Under the pieces are notes generated by a model. The model ran no database searches and was not told where the DNA came from. It worked only from the letters and a program-made list of their open reading frames with translations. A stretch of 64,000 nucleotides of DNA. Origin: Penelope pileata (lineage: Eukaryota > Chordata > Aves > Galliformes > Cracidae). Positions 13,201-25,466 of this stretch are shown one piece after another; positions within the stretch are counted from its first letter, which is position 1; every line of letters begins with the position of its first letter. The DNA is taken from NCBI GenBank assembly GCA_013396635.1, contig WBMW01005902.1:558001-622000 (forward strand), read 5' to 3'. The position numbers were made by a program, and so were the translations under genes.

Positions 13201-16200
13201 AGACAAAGGATTTTGATCAAATTCCTTCGTTAGTAACACATGCAGAGGTCTCACCAAAATTGTGCAGATGTTTCAGAAAATGGGACCAGAGAAAGAACAT
13301 GCTCCTGTACTCACCTGGCACAGAACACCTCCACACTGAGCGGTGAAATTCTATGGTGACGATGACTCCATGATTCTGTGTGCATCCAGTCATGCAGATA
13401 TTGAGGTTCATAGATGAGTATGTGATACTCAGCAAAGTTATTCTGGACTTACATTAGTCTTTTTCAGAGTGTCTGTGTAGGCAAATCTCTGCCTACTGCT
13501 GCACACGCGTTAAACTGGGTTGACTTCAATCCAAGAGATATAGGCAGATCTCTTTTCCATTTGGCAAGTGTTATTTTAAAGGAATCACATTATATTTGTA
13601 GCGAGTTAAATGGAGACGCGTTCTACATGGCAGTAAATCAAGCATGTGCTGTAAATCTAAGCAGTCTGCTTTCGTTATTAAAAAAGGTATTAAAAAAAAA
13701 AAAGCTTTCAACTTCACCGACACAAGCATAACTCTCACAACATTATAGCACTGGCAAAGCTAAAGAAACAAAATAAATACTACAAAGCAATTTCGGTAAT
13801 GTATGGAAAAAAGAAGATGGTCCAAGTTTGTCCCCAGATCGTTAGGAAAGGAGCAATTAATCTTTTGTTCTGCTTCCTAAAGCAGAGTTAATCTGTACAG
13901 CATATCTGAAACAAATGGAGCAGCATTGTTACTCCAGGAGGGAATTTTGCTTTAAGCATGTATGGAAAAAATAAAATCAAATCAATTTCTCAGTGTCTGG
14001 TCCAATTTTGTGGTCTGAACAGTCCATGAAAAATCTTCTCTTATACAAGTTCAGTTCAGTGATTAATTAACAATTTAATGTGCCTTTATGGTCTTACTCC
14101 AAGAAGTCTGTTCCAGCACAGTACAAACACTGAACATCTCATTTCCTCTTAGAAAGGTAACTGTAGTATCATAGATACCTACAGGTGGGCAGGGAGAAAG
14201 ATGAAGGGGTTACCTTTACCATGAGCTACATAGGCTGGCACAAGAGAATGTCAGCTCTGAATAATGAGAAAAAAAAGCTGTTTTCTTCCTGCTGACAGCA
14301 GGTTGGGGACCTATGCACAAATATGTTATCTGAGGGCACACCACCAACATATGAGGGCTGGAAACAGGAGTCAGCTTCCCAGAAGGTAGGTTGTAAACAC
14401 ACAGTCAGAGCATTCACAACCTCAAAGGTTTTGCCACATTTCGGGGCATTTCTCACCAAAAGTCACACGTTGTATCATCTTCATAAACGTTCAAAAATTC
14501 CTGCTGCCAGAGCCAACCCATTTTAATCACAGGAAAGAAAACTGCAGAAAACCTCTCCATTCCGTTGATACACTCCAGGACTAATGCTACTGTAATTTGT
14601 TTCCTGGTGTTGCTATCACTACTGCAGCACAACCTGCAGACCCAAGGAAGATTAGGACGCCCATACATTAGGCACGAGGAAGGAGGCAGTTTGTATCCCT
14701 GACTGCGTGCAATCCATCCACACAAGGCAGACAAAGTACAACTATCATTTTGCAGACAGAAAACAGAAGGAGTGAGCAGACTGCCAAAAGCTTTCAGAAG
14801 CTTGCTCAAGGAAATCTATGACAAAAGCATGACATAAACCATCGCTGCTGGAAATGCATTTTGGTGCCAACACAGCACCCTACCTCCTAATCTCATTACT
14901 CTGCTGTGTCAGGTAGCTTTTGAGACACAGCATAGATGCTGGATAAGAAATGATCACATTTGTTATGTTTCTTAACAAGGATAGGGGAATCTGATCACAT
15001 TCTGGTCATATAAAAAGATCAGGACCCGGTTTCATATTCTCTCACAGTCTTCCTATCTAATCACCTATTTGTGTGCTTAACTAAGGCTGTGCCAAGCTGA
15101 AAAATTAGCAGGTGATTTACAGTACCAAGTTAGGCACTAAGGCATCTTATGAAAGGGCAATTAGGTGCTTCTGAGGGGTAATCCAAAAACCCTGCTCTAT
15201 TTGCAACACAGCCAGGAGCTACTCCTTAGGGGAGGGAAGATTTACTTGAACTAGAGGTTCCTTCTAAGCCATTCCCTAATGAAGTTGCACCTTAATTCCT
15301 GCTGTCCCTGGAGCTTAGGCTTGTCCATTAAGGCATCACGATGCATTTGTGAGTCAGACCACAAAGTCTGCTCCTGAGGTTATGCATCTAATTGGAAAAG
15401 GAGAGAAACAGGCAAAGCACATAACAGCCTAATAGCTGAAGCACTGACAGAAGAAGTGTAAAACTCACAGTTCTCCCTCATCTCGAGGAGATTCCAGTTC
15501 TCACTTCCCACTTGTCAGGGCTGTCAGACTAGAAACCACCCTGGTGAATCCCTACCTTGAAGACGCATGAATCAGACGATGCAGAGGATGTCCAGGCAGG
15601 ACTCTCAAGTTCTGCCAAGGATCTAGGGCAGCACATGTGGTCCTCTCTGGACATCTCCGCATTAGGCTGGGATGCTCAACCTCTTGTTTGCTGCAGACAG
15701 TCAGGACAACTCACACAGACAGTTTGCTCCTAAAACCTCCTTGAAAATTCCTAACTTACTCCGGCAGAAGCAAGGCCCTTCTGGTCTCCTCCTCCTCAGT
15801 AGAAACTCTCAAAGTATGAATAACCAGTGAGCAGGCAATGTTTTTTCTATGCCTGCTCAAAAAACTGAACCCTTCAGGGAAGCAAAGAACCAACTGTGCC
15901 TGTGCTAAGGAGCTGCATCACCACAATATGCGCACGGGTACGAGAGTGGGGGGGTGGGCACTGCAAGACACGTGGCCAACGAGGCTGTCAAGATGATGCA
16001 CCACTGTGTGGGAAAACCACTGGTGAAAAGTACAAAACTAATCCTGTAGACAGTGACTGCAATTGTGCAAATCTTCCAGCACTCTCACGAGTGCCTGGAC
16101 CAATCTCTCACCCTCTTGCCCATGGCTTGTGTACCCCTTTGCAGCTGCATGTCCCACCTCAAACAGGGGGAGCAGGACATCTCAGCTTCCATCTCTCAGG

Positions 16201-18543
16201 AATGTAACGGTTGCAAGTGAAAGATGTGGCAAATACAGCTATGATTTCTGTCTGTTGGAAAAGGGGATTGAACACAGTTTTGCCACGTCCCAGACAACCG
16301 CTCAGTTACTATACACAAAGCAGGCTCCTGCAGGCCATGTCTTTGGCTGGAAGTGGCTCTAACTACTGCGCTTAGTGCTGGGCTCAGCGCACTCTGATGA
16401 GGTCAGGCTCCTCTGGGGCTCCAAAAGCCTTTTCTCGTGGTCTTGGTGGCATTGGGTCAGCGCATGGCTCCCTCACCACAGGCTGCAAGGCTTCTCTGCA
16501 GGTGCCTGTGCCCAGCTTCAGTGCCATGCAGGCTGAACAACTGGTGAGTTTCACATGCTCCCAGTATCAAGCAGCTCTGGAAAACAGGACTTCTGGATCA
16601 TGTCTTTGCACTAACGTGCCTCGATATTTCCTAACTCCCATTTTAGGTGACAAAACGGAAGTTCTGGATCTCTCTCCAGACTGCTATGAGTGTGGTGAGG
16701 ATAAAGATGAAGTACGGTGGGGCCTAATGAGATCACACAAATAAAGCAGATCATTTCAAGATGAATCCCAGACACAGCTGGAAAATCATCAGTACAAAAA
16801 GAAGTCATATTGCATTCAAATAAAATAATTTTAATTAAAACTTGACATTTATATTTCACCTTGCCCAGTCCATTGCAAGAAAACACCTAATCCAGTAATC
16901 ATGGGCTCCCTTTAAAAACATTGCTACCAAAGATCACTTAAACATTGCAACAGCATTGAAAGTGAGATTATGAGAGTCATCTGCTATCTGTTCTAATCTG
17001 GGAGTTAGAGAGGTTGCATAGCACCAACAGCAACGTATATGGAAGAAGCACAATTTAGGCTGGAGATTGATTTAATGAGTTTTCATGAAGTCTTTGATAT
17101 CAGAAGTCAGCTTACGACAGCCTCAGCTGAGACATTTCTCTGCTGTCAATAACAGCACCCAGCATCATTCTCTCTCCACGTTCATCGCTCGCGCTCTCTC
17201 TGAAGTTGCCTGGCAGAGCTGCACTTTGGGACACCCAGAGACCATAGCTAAATTGCCACCTCTACTCCTTTACTCCTTGCCACCTTTACTCCTATTTCAG
17301 CTCTGGCATTTACATTTAACTGCAATTCACTGCAGGTGGGAGGTGACAATTTTGTTTCAAGAAAACTTCTAAAGTTTGGGCTGGAAGAGAAATAATCTTC
17401 CAGCATCTTCTCAACAATAATTTGAAAACATCTGTTTTCAGATCCACGTTACAGAGAAACATCTGTCAGAGACTGGCATGGGAGATCCATGTGTGTAACT
17501 TCCCCGTGATTCTAATTCACACTGGAAATCCTACATAAAAACACTCTGAATACATAAGTGTATACAGGCCTAAACCTTGACTTCCTGTGTCCCAACCCAG
17601 TATTTTGTGCCCCTCCTGAGGAGAGATATTACTGAAACCATGTTAAAAACGTGCTTGAAAATATACACAGGTTTACTTCATAAGTTACATCTTCTGGAAG
17701 ATGTCCCCACCTTGCTCCAGTTATAAGCTGCAGAAACAAGTACAAAACTGGCAGAAAGCAACAGCCACCAGTGATTACTTTCCTGTAACACTGAATCCTG
17801 GAGGAAGACATGGCCTCATGGATTCAGGCCCAGATCAGTAGCTGGCAGTCCCCACATCACTGATATTTACATTTTTAAGGAAAGGACCACATGAAATGGC
17901 AGCTCTTGGTGTGAGCCTCACAGCTGCGGACTCGGGCTGCAGAAGTCTTTGCATTCTTCTGACAATTTACATAACTAAATACAAAACTCAACATTACAAA
18001 CTGCTCTAAAGGACATTTTTCCCTCCTTGCAAAGGTGCAGCATAAGCAGCTCCATCAGTTAACTCTCCACTTAAGATTCATGCAAGTCCATAAAACAGGT
18101 ATTAAACAGACCTTGAATTGATTTCTTCAAACTAGAATGAATTTTACTGCCAATACATAGACGCACACTTTTAAGGTATAAACAATCATTAATTGTCTGT
18201 ATCAAGATCAGACACTGGAAAAATACAAACCCGGCACGTCCACTGCTTCGCACTCGATTTCATTTGCTTGTAGAATGACTCAAAGAATCAGGTCCACAGC
18301 TTCATCTGTCAACTTCTCACCACCAAACACCACGCCTGACAAACCTACCAGCATGCACATCTAGACGCCGCAGCCTGAACTGCTCAGCTGGAAGTCGAGT
18401 ATTCAGGAAATCCATCACAACACAATGAAATTGATTATGAATGGCAGAACAAAGCAAGAAACACAACCAGCACATTGGAACTGACAAATTACTCCTGAGC
18501 AGAAGGCAGCTGGCACTGACACAACAAGCAGAACGCGCCTTAC

Positions 18544-18591
18544 CTGTGTAGTGCACCACACACGTCTGGCCCTTCTTCGGAAACGTCCGTC
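18544..18591 (-). CDS. FKBP1B: FKBP1B exon 2
   Basis: This 48-nt internal exon encodes GRTFPKKGQTCVVHYT, with the Gly codon completed from exon 1. It is flanked on the minus strand by an acceptor (tgttcacag, immediately above 18591) and a donor (gtaagg, immediately below 18544). Both junctions split a codon after its first base, so exon 2 preserves frame. The exon is identified by its near-perfect match to the FKBP12 family N-terminus. Confidence 0.93.
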
Positions 18592-20808
18592 CTGTGAACA
18601 TCAGAAAAGGTTATTTTTTATTTTCTCCGTTTGACCTGCACAGCTAGGCAGGTTTGTATTTCAAGAGGAAAAAGCTAGGCTGACATTTGTGCTGACTGTG
18701 CTTTACCAAAGCACCGATCTGCGGGACAGTTTGGGGCAGAATGTTCCAGCTTGGCTCCCACTGAGCTGTTACACCAGGCAATATTTTGCTCACACTGAGG
18801 TGATTTCCCCTATATGTGTCTTATATCTGCATTCACATTCCGTAAGTGCAAAAGGACTGTCAAAACCTCATGGATTACAACCTTAACGTTCTCAGAATGT
18901 TTTTGCTATAATTTTTCAAACAAAGTCTTAGTTTGACATTGTAAAAAAACTCTATCTGTATTCACATTCCTAATGCCTTTCATTCAAGACAGCTCTACCA
19001 AGAGCATCTCTAATTAGCAGGGAAACATTTTTAGAAAATTTTCACATACAAAGACAGTTTAATTTTGTAGTATCAAGCTGCAGTAGAGCAGTGAGACACC
19101 GAGTTCTTCTAAGAGCCTGGCAGCACCCCCTAAATGTTCATCCTGAAAGGAAAAGAAGGCTGAGCTTATTTCCTTGCCACTGGAAAATGGAATTGTTACT
19201 TTCATGTTACCTGCTCTAGGCACTGCAGGCCAGGGGAGGACTTTCCGGGCTCATATAACCTGGGTTTCTGAAGCAATGCTGGCTGGGGGAAGCCAGTAAA
19301 GGAGGCTCAGAAGAATTTAAAAAGTATGAATGAGGCAAATCATTAATGACCACTATTGTCAGAAAGCTAGAAAAGAGGGATTCAGACAGAAAACAAGGCT
19401 CATTTAGACCTTACTCAGTTCTCTGCCCCCCTTAGTCTGACTTAACCTGATAGCAAGTTAGGCAGCACAGGGTGTACAGCACCCACTAATACATCAGCTG
19501 TGCACTCAGGACCAATATGCCAAAACCACCACGGGCAGCAAGCAGCAGGAGAGCAGGCTGTGATGAGCAGGGTCTGTAACACGAAATGGAGAGGATGGGG
19601 CTTCCAAGCACCATCGGCACAGCCTGGGGCTGGCCAGAGCCCCTCCAGCTGTGGGTACAACAGGCACCAAACCCATCTCGTTCAGCTCGAGACAGCCAAA
19701 GCACAGCAACTACTGCACGGCAGTCTGTGCTGAGACAGAAGCCCTGTCTGGGAGAGGCAGCATGAATTATTCTTGGGACATGATTACAGGGAGAAAACAA
19801 GCAGATTGCTTTAGCCCAGACACCTAACCTGAGAAAAGTTACGTGAGGTGAACCCTGTTCTTGGTAAAGCAGGTATCACCCAAACCATGCGCTGCCTGAC
19901 AGCACAGGGTGACACCTCACTGCCAGCACAGGGCCAGCAGCCAGCCAAGCCGCAGCCATCCCACACCAGGGCTGGGCTGGGAGCAGCAGTGCCCAGGACC
20001 ACAGACTCGCTGCGGGTTTATGATAGAGCCTACAGTCAGATGATTTTGATTAAGACTTGCAACCAAGAGGAATAATCTATACAGCCTTATTTGGAGCAGC
20101 ACTTGCTTACAGAGACGGATGTATCTCACAGCTAACAGCACTGCTGCGAGGCGAAGTTCCACCCTTACAGCCCAGCGATGCTGCTTACACCCACATAAGC
20201 ATCTGTGCATCCAGGGACAGAACGCGATCCCCAGAGCTAAAGAGCACGGAGAGAGCCCAGGTTAAAGGCAGAGAAAGCAGAGATGGGGGCGAGAAAGTTA
20301 CACTGGAGTGGACTTCAGCAAATGATTTATGGCCCAGGGTGACTCCGGGCTGTCAGACGGGTAGGTACGGCGGAACGGCTGCAACCGTGCTCTCGTGAGA
20401 AATAACAATAAAAGCAGAGCTGCGAACTGGCACTACCGCACGGCGGAGGAGCGGCCCCGCAGGCTGCAGCCCCCGCCCGGCCCCGAGGGAAGGGGGAGGA
20501 GGAGGGATGCTGCCCCAAATGGCGCCCGGGACAGCGCCCGGGCAAAGTTTGCGGCGGGGCTCCGGCCTCCCGCGCCCGTGCAGCTGTCAGCAGACGCCTG
20601 AGGAAAACCCCCGGCCCCCGCCGCCCGCTCCCGGGGAGCCGCCGGGACCCGGCCCTCGGGGCACGGCCGCTGCCGGCTCCCGCGGAGCTCCGTGCCACAG
20701 CCACAGCCGCGGGCACCGCCGCCCCCCGCAGCTCAGCTCAGCTCAGCGCAGCCCCCGCTCCCGCTCCCGCTCCCGGCGCGGCGCGTACCGTCTCCCGGAG
20801 AGATGGTC
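18544..20808 (-). CDS. FKBP1B: FKBP1B (FKBP12.6/calstabin-2), 5' part, start codon in gap
   Basis: Partial gene built from two exons, 18544-18591 and 20789-20808, with a 2.2 kb intron between them. The family are small cytosolic FK506-binding peptidyl-prolyl isomerases; FKBP1B binds the ryanodine receptor RyR2 and stabilises its closed state. Exon 1 reads T-I-S-P-G-D plus one base. Exon 2 continues G-R-T-F-P-K-K-G-Q-T-C-V-V-H-Y-T plus one base. Together they give the FKBP12 N-terminus, about residues 7-28 of a protein of 108 residues. The K-K-G-Q string (I recall K-R-G-Q in FKBP1A) and the divergent WDCP neighbour favour FKBP1B over FKBP1A. The first roughly six codons fall in the N run at 20809-21019. 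The remaining two exons were not recognised between 1 and 18543, so they probably lie before the window or in an overlooked place. Confidence 0.88.
18592..20788 (-). other. FKBP1B: FKBP1B intron 1
   Basis: Non-coding sequence between the GTACGC donor of exon 1 and the TTCACAG acceptor of exon 2. It becomes GC-rich towards the CpG island. No repeat or second gene was recognised in it. Confidence 0.8.
20789..20808 (-). CDS. FKBP1B: FKBP1B exon 1, 3' end (truncated by N gap)
   Basis: The last 20 bases of the first coding exon read G-ACC-ATC-TCT-CCG-GGA-GAC-G on the minus strand and end at a GTACGC donor. They encode T-I-S-P-G-D and the first base of a Gly codon that joins exon 2 in frame. The initiator ATG should lie about 17 bases into the adjacent N run. 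The exon sits inside a CpG island, as expected for a first exon. Confidence 0.9.
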
Positions 20809-21019
20809 NNNNNNNNNNNNNNNNNNNNNNNNNNNNNNNNNNNNNNNNNNNNNNNNNNNNNNNNNNNNNNNNNNNNNNNNNNNNNNNNNNNNNNNNNNNN
20901 NNNNNNNNNNNNNNNNNNNNNNNNNNNNNNNNNNNNNNNNNNNNNNNNNNNNNNNNNNNNNNNNNNNNNNNNNNNNNNNNNNNNNNNNNNNNNNNNNNNN
21001 NNNNNNNNNNNNNNNNNNN
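20809..21019. other. Assembly gap (211 N)
   Basis: A run of N inside the GC-rich island removes the FKBP1B start codon, its 5' UTR and probably the core promoter. GC-rich first exons are commonly lost from bird assemblies. Confidence 0.99.
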
Positions 21020-21237
21020 CGCCCCCACCCACGGCTCCCGGGGGGCGCAGGGCTGCCGTCACGGGAAGGCCGCCAGCCCCCGGCAGGAGCCCGGGGGTGG
21101 GGGTGCTGCCCCCTCCCCTACCGAGCTCACCTGAGGGCCCGGAGAGCCCGGGGGCGGCCTCGCGGAGGTGCTGCCGCGGGTTCTGTCAGCGCGGGCGGAG
21201 CGGGAAGGGCGTGTGCGGGGCTGTGGGGCCGCGGCTC

Positions 21238-21279
21238 TCCCGCTCCCTCACGGGTCCCTCCCGCTCCCTCACGGGTCCC
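21238..21279. repeat. Two-copy 21-base tandem repeat
   Basis: The unit CGCTCCCTCACGGGTCCC plus three linking bases occurs twice in a row (18-base cores at 21241-21258 and 21262-21279) in the FKBP1B CpG island. Confidence 0.85.
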
Positions 21280-21782
21280 GGGGACGTGCAGAGCCACCGG
21301 CGGCGTCCGGGGCTCAGCGTTTGCCCAGACACAGTAACCACGGGAGAGACTGCCATACCCACGCGGCATTTTTGCATTCTGAAGTAAACGTATACCCATT
21401 TTGTTCCATGGCAGCACTGTTGGCAGTGAGCAGCAGCCCCCCTCCAGCGGGTCACTGAGGTGCCCCGGGCTTCACAACGCAGCCTGGACCTCACTGTCCT
21501 TACATCTGTGCTTTAAATAAGAAAATCCGTGTGTGAATTACAGAGGTGCTTCCCATGATGTGAGATTACAAATTCAAAGCCCTGTGCAAGAGCTGCAGCT
21601 GCTTCTGACGAATGTACCTGAGACAAATGGAGAACACTATTTCCTCACAAACTGTTGTGTATGTGAATCTTGCAGTTCCCCCAACTCAAAATAAATAGTT
21701 CTGATTACAGTCTTGTCTCTTCTGAGTTAACGCATGAAAACCAGACCTCAAAATGTGATGATTCCTAGCTGAAAGAACTGTA

Positions 21783-22040
21783 TCATAGAATCGTGAAGAC
21801 TGGAAAAGACCTCTAAGATCACCAAGTCCAACCATCAGCCCATCCCCACCATGCCTACTAACCCACATCCCTCACTGCCACATCTCCACATTTCTTGAAC
21901 ACCTCCAGGGACGGTGACCCCACCACCTCCCTGGGCAGCCCATTCCAGTGCCTGACCACCCTTTCTGAGAAGAAATTTTTCCTAATACCCAACCTGAACC
22001 TCCCCTGGCACAACTTAAGGCCATTACCTCTCCTGCTGGG
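21783..22040 (-). repeat. CR1 LINE 3' end, inverted
   Basis: The minus-strand copy begins at its tail ('catagaatcgtgaagactgg'), followed by 'gggacggtgaccccaccacc' and 'ctgggcagcccattccagtg'. It is close in type to the copy at 1700-1964. Confidence 0.9.
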
Positions 22041-23941
22041 GAGATGTATCCTTCTAATGCCAACCAGCACTTCCCTGACATTACTCTTTCAGGAATTGTA
22101 TCTGTTACAAACTGGACTTCATTCAGGGAAAGTGATCTGCATCCACACAGGGCAGCTGTCAGGATGGTTTCACTGGTGAGTTGCTGTGTCGTTTTGTAAC
22201 AGTGATAATGTGGTACAGCACTGACCATCTCCATGCTCCTTTTTGCACTATTCTCATCAAGACTGTTCACCAGCGTGCATTATTTTATGCATGGTTTATT
22301 GTGAGTCAGACACTGAAATTACTGGGGCTGGAAGAAGCTCCCCCAAAAAACGAGTGAGGAAAAAACATGAGTGCACATGAGTTCAGAAGTGGTAACGTGA
22401 ACTGGATAGGGATTCCTTCAGCCCATCTCCCATCCCAGTTAATTCTGCACCTGTATGTAGTATATATAGCACAAGCAGACAATTATTTCAGTTGATTGTA
22501 ACCGACCTGTAACAGTGCCCTGTGCTGGGTCGCTAAGTGCAGACATACTGCTGCTTCTGCAGGTGAGCTGGTTCGATCCCCTACACTGGTATTCCCAAGC
22601 ACAAGGAAAGAAAGGTGAGGCTAAGTTCCAAGATGGAAAAGAAAAGATCTATAGAGGGTATCTCAAAGTTGTTGAGTAAATATTTTTTTAAAATCTTTCT
22701 TATCACAGACACTGAGCAACAAATAACATTGTTATTTTTCACCTTATTGTACTCACCAGCACCACTGAGGTCCTCAAAGACACTGGTGTTAACAACTGCA
22801 CAGCATATGGAGATCTTGGAAGAGAAGGCTGAAGCAAGGAGTGTCCCACATCTTCAGGAAAGCCCCTGAAATACAAGGGAGAGTCATGTAGGATTGGCAG
22901 AGAATTGGAGGAGAGACAAAAAGAATAAAGGGGCCAAAAGGGAAAGCCATTCCAGGACCAAGAGAATCACTAAAACAAGATCAGTGTTTCAAAGAAGCTC
23001 TTTCAAAGCTACTGCATGACATCCACCTCCTCCTCCTTTGGGATGAGGCATTATCTGTCTCAAGGATGCAGTCCATTAGTCTCAGCTTTCAAGGCTCTGC
23101 AGAGCTCACCTTCCTGAACAGTTCACCACAAGGCCTTCCCACAACGCATCTATCTATCCTGGCAACAAAAAACAGCAGCCTGGAAAAGCAGAGGAATCCT
23201 CCTTCCCAAACATTATGATGGAACCACAAGACCATTTCTCAGTGCTCACAAAGTGGTCACAGGCATCATGAGGTTTTTCAGAAACCCCAAACCTCAAAGT
23301 TTAGCAGCTGAAGATATCATTTTCTTTACCTTAAACACCTACATCCTGCACTGTTTGCAAACTGCATTTCCACTTCAAGGAAGATAGTTTTCAAATTTTG
23401 AGAGTTTTTTAGTTTCATTCATAGTTTAGTTCATACTTCTTATACTGTGAAATCCCATTCTTCAGTTTTTAAAATCTACAAAAGATCTACAAATCATGTG
23501 TAATAGATTCTATGTGCGCACAAAGAACACTCCTTGAAGGCCAAAGCACTGAATTGCCCATAAATAGAAAGCAGGAATTCTGCGAACATACAAATTCATT
23601 GATGTCACAAACAAAATCAGACAACAAGGTCTTGTCCTCGTCTTCAAGGCCCTTTACGGGACTTGGTGAAGTCACCCCAGGTATGCACAGGGAAGAGCTC
23701 CAGTTCACCAGGATATACCCCACTAGCTGATAGGGAAATTGGTTTCCAGAGCAAGGCATTTGGTAGCTTATGCTCAGAAATGGAAGCAAAAATTTTGCAA
23801 TACCACAGCCGAAGGGAGCTCACTTCCAGAAGAGATTAATACAATTTGCAACTTCCAAAAAATGTTGGTTTAGATAAATGCCTTGAAATGGACACGCTCT
23901 CTCCCATGCTTCTGTCTCTCAAGGAAGGACCCTGACATGCT

Positions 23942-24272
23942 AGAGCCAGTTCCATGAAGGGCCACCAGCATGGCTAGGGGTGGGGGATGTGGAGGGGCTG
24001 AGGATCTGGGGTGGTTCAGCCTGCAGAAGACAAAGCTAAGTAAGAGCCTCGGCTGCTGTCTGCGTAGCTCCTAGATGCACAGCAAAAGGACAAGAGGCAA
24101 TGGACACGGGGAAAGTTCTAACCAAATATAAGGGAGAAGTCTTCACAAGATGAGTTCTCATATAGAGCCTTGGGGAACCTGAATGAACCATGAAACTACC
24201 TGCTTTGAGCAAGCGGTTGGACCATATGGCCTCCAAAGATCCCTTCCCCCAAATTGCTTTATGAGTCTGTAA
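23942..24272 (+). repeat. CR1-type LINE fragment, degraded
   Basis: Resembles CR1 3' sequence: 'ggttcagcctgcagaagaca', 'agcaagcggttggaccatat' and 'tccaaagatcccttcccc'. It is more diverged than the other copies. Confidence 0.65.
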
Positions 24273-25440
24273 TATATTTTCCTGCAGAATGAGGAAGAGA
24301 AGCGAATAGAGCAGTGGTAGTGAGGTTAACCACACAGTGCTGGTCTTGGATTGAAGAAGTGCAATTACGATTCACAGCTCTCCAGCACCACTTCGGTGGT
24401 GTTTGCAATGCACAATACTCCAAACTGGCTAATACATTGGCAACAATATGTGTAAAAACTAGCGGGCATTTCAGATGCCATATGAATCTGAAATTGCAGC
24501 ATCCATCCAGGCCCATTAGCACACGTGGGTTGTTGCACAGACAGTGCTTCACTGCCCACCATTCTGAAGCCAGCTCGCTGAACTGAGGTTATGCTCTGCA
24601 TTGCTCTGTGCCTCAGCATTCCACCTATCTAATGAGGATGATAGTTCTGCCTCATCTATTTACCTTGCAGGCAGTTCAAGAGCAGAGGTCCTCTTTTATA
24701 ATAAATAAATGTAACAGCTTGGGGCCCAAAGCCTGAACGTAGGGTCATGCGGTGTGGTCTCACAAATAAAACTTCTCATCATAACAATATCACAAGCAGA
24801 CAGCTCAGCAGGATTAAAATTTCTCTTTCATCCCATCTCTCATAACAAAAATAAAAGTGGATAAAAAGAAATGCAAGTCTATCTTTCAAACTGAACAAAA
24901 CAGAACTGGAATCATATCTATACACAGTAATTATTCCAGCTCTGTCGTTTCCTTGCCATGGAAGCGACAGAGGGATCACTCTGAGAGTCTTTGTATTTAC
25001 CATGCAATGCATTTGCTGCTTTCTCCAGTAAAACTCTTTTCTCTATAGTTTTGGTATTTATTCTGCATTGTGAGGAAATGTCACTGGCTAGACGTGTTGG
25101 AAGCAGTTCAAACAACGGGAGAAAACCAAACAAACCGCAAATATTAGCTACAAGCTTCTGATTAGTCTTCCGATGATTTTGGAAAATGTAACTGCGGAAA
25201 AGAAATTAACTGGCATTCAGTCCTCCAGATAAATGAATCAAGGGAGATGAATAATGGATTCAGAAAATTAAGGCTGTATTTGTTTTCCTTCATTCTGCAT
25301 GTGAAATTATAACAGTGTTTAATGAGTTTCTAGAACTTCCAGACCAAAATGATTTGAAGTTGCAAATAAAAGATCTGCAGGCAGAAAGGTAGACCTACCA
25401 GGACAGCTATGGGCAGGACAGTACAAAGAAATGGCAAAAC

Positions 25441-25466
25441 TCTTGTTTTGTTTTGTTTTGTTTTTG
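25441..25466. repeat. (TTTTG)n simple repeat
   Basis: Four to five TTTTG units in a row. Confidence 0.85.

Larger units (their letters stand above)
1..18543. other. FKBP1B intron 2 / 3' side, no further exon recognised
   Basis: AT-rich non-coding DNA with scattered CR1 fragments (listed separately), an (ATTC)n tract and poly-A/T tracts. I looked on the minus strand for the two remaining FKBP12-family exons (the DSSRDRNKPF and GHPGVIPPNAT regions) and did not see them. Short open frames here show no family resemblance. The stretch is probably one very long intron, or an intron plus sequence whose exons I missed. Confidence 0.55.
20380..21480. promoter_or_regulatory. CpG island at the FKBP1B 5' end
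   Basis: A stretch very rich in G, C and CpG, in contrast to the AT-rich DNA on either side, surrounds FKBP1B exon 1 and the N gap. It contains a CAGCT-type repeat near 20727-20747, a CCCGCT run near 20755-20776, and two copies of a 21-base unit (CCCGCTCCCTCACGGGTCC core) at about 21238-21279. It is the likely FKBP1B promoter. Because WDCP lies head-to-head downstream, it may also fire in the plus direction. Apparent open frames through it come from base composition and the Ns. Confidence 0.75.

Noticed and set aside
15940..15960. G-rich run (gtgggggggtgggc) as a quadruplex
   Set aside because: Only two G-tracts in a row; too few for a quadruplex.
20507..21387. Long open frames across the FKBP1B CpG island and N gap
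   Set aside because: They run through Ns and are Pro/Arg-rich frames produced by GC-rich sequence; the real exon here is on the minus strand.
22525..22582. tRNA-like A-box and B-box (ggtcgctaagtgc and ggttcgatccc)
   Set aside because: The T-arm pairs at only two positions and no acceptor stem closes; at best a decayed tRNA-derived SINE.
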